7,923 nt of DNA from positions 1-7,923 of the forward strand of contig JASEHK010000063.1 of NCBI GenBank assembly GCA_030018875.1. The letters run 5' to 3'. Below the pieces are notes generated by a model. That model was given only the letters and a program-made list of their open reading frames with translations. It was not told the origin of the DNA and searched no databases. This document shows, one piece after another, positions 6,718 through 7,923 of the stretch. Each line of letters opens with the position of its first letter. Position 1 is the first letter of the stretch. This DNA comes from Endomicrobiia bacterium. GTDB taxonomy: Bacteria > Elusimicrobiota > Endomicrobiia > PHAN01. The translations under genes and the position numbers were made by a program.

Positions 6718-6846
6718 CTGTCATTGCGAGGAAGGAGTCCCGCCAAAGGCGGGATAAACTCCGCGACTGACGAAGCAATCTCGCTTATTGTGGGATTACT
6801 TCGTCGTCATCAAGTGTAAACACTTGATGCCTTCTCGCAATGACAG
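6718..6846. repeat. Palindromic intergenic repeat (MITE/REP-like) with two nested hairpins
   Basis: The 129-bp element is bounded by perfect 13-bp inverted ends: CTGTCATTGCGAG (6718-6730) and CTCGCAATGACAG (6834-6846). Inside, GACGAAGCAATC matches GATTACTTCGTC on the other arm imperfectly. One arm carries a hairpin GGAGTCCCGCC / GGCGGG..ACTCC (6734-6762). The other carries a perfect 9-bp hairpin CATCAAGTG-TAAA-CACTTGATG (6808-6829). There is no ORF. Short palindromes with a CATTGCGAG end are common dispersed repeats in several bacterial groups, from general knowledge. No target duplication is obvious. It may also act as a bidirectional transcription barrier between the peptidase and regulator genes. 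Confidence 0.75.
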
Positions 6847-6955
6847 CTATTTTGGCATCGCACGGACTTTGAAACAAGCCACTCGCCGCCGCCGTTTTGC
6901 CTTTGCCTTTACTCCAACCACTAAACACCGCACACTGCCTTAACCTCCCGCCCGC
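6847..6955. other. Pyrimidine-rich intergenic stretch without a visible gene
   Basis: Between the palindromic repeat and the next promoter the plus strand is rich in C and T, with a short TTGCCTTTGCCTTT direct repeat (6898-6911). I see no ORF, RNA gene or strong hairpin in it. Confidence 0.4.
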
Positions 6956-6984
6956 TTGACAACAATGTCGTTTTCTTATACAAT
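6956..6984 (+). promoter_or_regulatory. Sigma-70 promoter of the regulator-rubredoxin-fprA operon
   Basis: TTGACA (6956-6961), a 17-bp spacer and TACAAT (6979-6984) place the transcription start near 6991. The A/T-rich stretch TTATACAATATTAC over the -10 is where a Fur/PerR operator would be expected, but it does not match the PerR box well. The heptamer TACTAAA is repeated directly at 6994-7000 and 7011-7017, 17 bp apart, in the 5' untranslated region. Confidence 0.75.
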
Positions 6985-7026
6985 ATTACCGAATACTAAA
7001 CAGGAACGATTACTAAATAGAAAAAT

Positions 7027-7479
7027 ATGAGCAAAATCGAACCGCCCGCCAAAACGCTGCGCATCGGAAAAACTCTGAGGGAAGCCGGACTCAAGGTTAC
7101 TCCGCAGAGGAGCGCCATATTGGAGTATCTTTTTTCAACGTATGCACACCCATCGGCCGAAACCATCTATAACGAACTGCGAAAAAAATACCCGGCCGTG
7201 AGCCGCAACACCGTCTATCAAACTCTTGATTTTTTCGAGAGGCAACGGCTTATTTTTGCTATAATGGACACAAAGGGCGTCAGGCGCTACGACGCGCACA
7301 CCGAGCCGCATATCCATCTCGTGTGCCTCGACTGCGGCGCCATAATAGACGTCCCATACGACGACAGACGCATACTGGGAAAGGTCAAAAAACACTTCAA
7401 ACCCGAAAAATCAGTCGTTTATATTTATGGCCGATGCGTTACGGAAGACCCCTCCGGCTGTGGCGTTCGTAAGGAGTAA
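7027..7479 (+). CDS. perR: Fur-family metalloregulator, PerR-like
   Basis: This 150-residue protein is a DNA-binding repressor. The N-terminal winged helix covers about 15-85 (GLKVTPQRSAILEYL, HPSAETIY, VSRNTVYQTLDFF). The dimerisation and metal-binding half follows. Residues aligning with the PerR regulatory metal site are H41, D89 (in RRYD), H95 and H97 (PHIH) and D108 (IID). Having Asp at the position where Fur has Glu points to a PerR-type peroxide sensor that works by metal-catalysed histidine oxidation. The structural zinc site has C100-x2-C103, but the C-terminal pair is C137-x7-C145 rather than the usual C-x2-C or C-x4-C. The ATG at 7027 has no clear ribosome site at normal distance (AGGA lies about 21 nt upstream), and a TAG three codons upstream rules out an earlier start. 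Rubredoxin and a flavodiiron gene downstream support an oxidative-stress role. The family is certain; PerR over Fur is likely. Confidence 0.85.
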   Translation: MSKIEPPAKTLRIGKTLREAGLKVTPQRSAILEYLFSTYAHPSAETIYNELRKKYPAVSRNTVYQTLDFFERQRLIFAIMDTKGVRRYDAHTEPHIHLVCLDCGAIIDVPYDDRRILGKVKKHFKPEKSVVYIYGRCVTEDPSGCGVRKE

Positions 7480-7483
7480 AAAA

Positions 7484-7642
7484 ATGGAAAAATGGAAATG
7501 TATCGTCTGCGGTTACATCTATGACCCCGAAAAAGGCGACCCCGACAACGGCGTCGCCCCCGGCACAAAGTTCGAGGACATACCTGAAACTTGGGTCTGC
7601 CCCGAATGCGGCGTCGGCAAAGATATGTTTGAGAAGCAGTAG
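7484..7642 (+). CDS. Rubredoxin
   Basis: This 52-residue rubredoxin of normal length carries one Fe(Cys)4 centre: C6-x2-C9 (KCIVCGYIYDP) and C39-x2-C42 (VCPECGVGKD), with the conserved WVCPECG and the GDPDNGVAPGT loop. It is a cytoplasmic one-electron carrier and, given its position, most likely the donor to the flavodiiron protein encoded 76 nt downstream. A strong ribosome site AAGGAG (7471-7476) lies 7 nt before the ATG and is formed by the last codons of the regulator gene, so translation of the two is probably coupled. The frame is open upstream to 7427 inside the regulator gene, but the family begins at MEKWKC. The stop TAG falls in the first copy of a 14-bp tandem repeat. The electron source (NADH- or NADPH-rubredoxin reductase) is not in this operon so far; the FAD oxidoreductase at 3604-4986 belongs to a related family. 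Confidence 0.96.
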   Translation: MEKWKCIVCGYIYDPEKGDPDNGVAPGTKFEDIPETWVCPECGVGKDMFEKQ

Positions 7643-7665
7643 GCAGGGGTTAGTAGGCAGGGGTT
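7638..7665 (+). repeat. Perfect 14-bp tandem duplication across the rubredoxin stop codon
   Basis: AGTAGGCAGGGGTT occurs at 7638-7651 and again, directly abutting, at 7652-7665. The first copy contains the last bases and stop of the rubredoxin gene. Downstream, CCTGTCTGCT (7678-7687) and CTGTCTACT (7692-7700) are complementary to the repeat with G-U pairs, so this intergenic region can fold into alternative hairpins, with no T-tract after them. Confidence 0.75.
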
Positions 7666-7718
7666 AGGCCCTGATACCTGTCTGCTGATTTCTGTCTACT
7701 ATTTTCATTGGAGGCACT

Positions 7719-7923
7719 ATGAAATCAATAAAAATTCTCGATAATCTCCACTGGGTGGGCGCGGTAGACTGGGACGCGCGCGAATTTCACGGACATTCAT
7801 ACTCCGTGCATCGCGGCACGACCTACAACGCATACCTGATAATAGACGAAAAAATCGCCCTTGTGGACTCCGTCCATACACCATTTTCCGACGAGTTACT
7901 CGCGCGCGTGTCGTCTCTAATCG
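7719..7923 (+). CDS. fprA: Flavodiiron protein FprA (A-type flavoprotein, O2/NO reductase), 5' part
   Basis: The first 68 residues are present; the frame runs off the window. The N-terminus reads MKSIKILDNLHWVGAVDWDA, then REFHGHSYSVHRGTTYNAYL and IIDEKIALVDSVHTPFSDEL. The WVGAVDWD, HRGTTYNAYLI and ALVDSV stretches are characteristic of flavodiiron proteins, where a metallo-beta-lactamase-like domain with a di-iron site is followed by a flavodoxin domain. The iron ligands (HxExD) and the flavin domain lie beyond the window, so integrity cannot be checked. The product reduces O2 to water or NO to N2O using electrons from rubredoxin, encoded just upstream. The start has GGAGG (7710-7714) 4 nt before the ATG. 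Co-transcription with the PerR-like regulator implies induction by peroxide or oxygen. Confidence 0.92.
   Translation, partial: MKSIKILDNLHWVGAVDWDAREFHGHSYSVHRGTTYNAYLIIDEKIALVDSVHTPFSDELLARVSSLI

Noticed and set aside
6718..6846. CRISPR array or phage attachment site
   Set aside because: There are no regularly spaced direct repeats with unique spacers and no integrase or tRNA nearby; the pattern is a single palindrome.
6976..6990. PerR box (TTATAATNATTATAA) over the -10 of the regulator promoter
   Set aside because: Only the first five bases match well and the dyad is missing, so it was not called as an operator.
7427..7483. N-terminal extension of rubredoxin or frameshifted tail of the regulator
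   Set aside because: Rubredoxins begin at about MEKWKC and a strong ribosome site serves the ATG at 7484; the upstream frame is read-through inside the regulator gene.

Overview
The window looks like ordinary chromosome from an anaerobic bacterium of moderate GC content with a marked use of ATA (Ile) codons. The lineage cannot be named from this sequence. The anaerobic call rests on three things: a ferredoxin-linked glutamate synthase of the split, archaeal-type design, several other Fe-S proteins, and a PerR-like / rubredoxin / flavodiiron cluster of the kind strict anaerobes use to remove O2 and peroxide. No transposase, phage gene, tRNA, rRNA or CRISPR array is visible.

Layout: (1) Bases 1-102 hold the start of an unrecognised leftward gene. 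(2) Bases 336-480 carry a strong promoter and a roughly 110-nt leader RNA that ends in a textbook intrinsic terminator; this is an attenuator upstream of the nitrogen operon. (3) Bases 536-5735 hold a tight five-gene rightward operon in which every junction overlaps (ATGA three times, 8 nt once). In order it encodes a class II glutamine amidotransferase (GltB1), an FMN glutamate synthase core fused to an N-terminal 2x[4Fe-4S] domain (GltB2), a 16-Cys four-cluster ferredoxin, an NAD(P)H/FAD oxidoreductase, and a GXGXG-domain protein (GltB3). Together these supply every part of glutamate synthase as separate polypeptides: ammonia release from glutamine, amination of 2-oxoglutarate on FMN, and electron delivery from NAD(P)H through the Fe-S subunits. 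(4) Bases 5774-6692 hold a single gene for an exported M23-family zinc peptidase, with a possible promoter of its own. (5) Bases 6718-6846 are a non-coding palindromic repeat with two nested hairpins. (6) Bases 6956-7923 hold a second operon with a clear sigma-70 promoter: a Fur-family regulator with PerR-type ligands, rubredoxin, and the start of a flavodiiron protein (FprA), which runs off the end.

The two operons are nitrogen assimilation and oxidative-stress defence. The most interesting items are the terminator-controlled leader, whose second hairpin competes with the terminator; the electron-input arrangement of the glutamate synthase; the palindromic repeat; and the unusual C-terminal Cys spacing of the PerR-like regulator. 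I see no clear sign of a wholly new system. Most of the content belongs to known families in a known but less studied arrangement.
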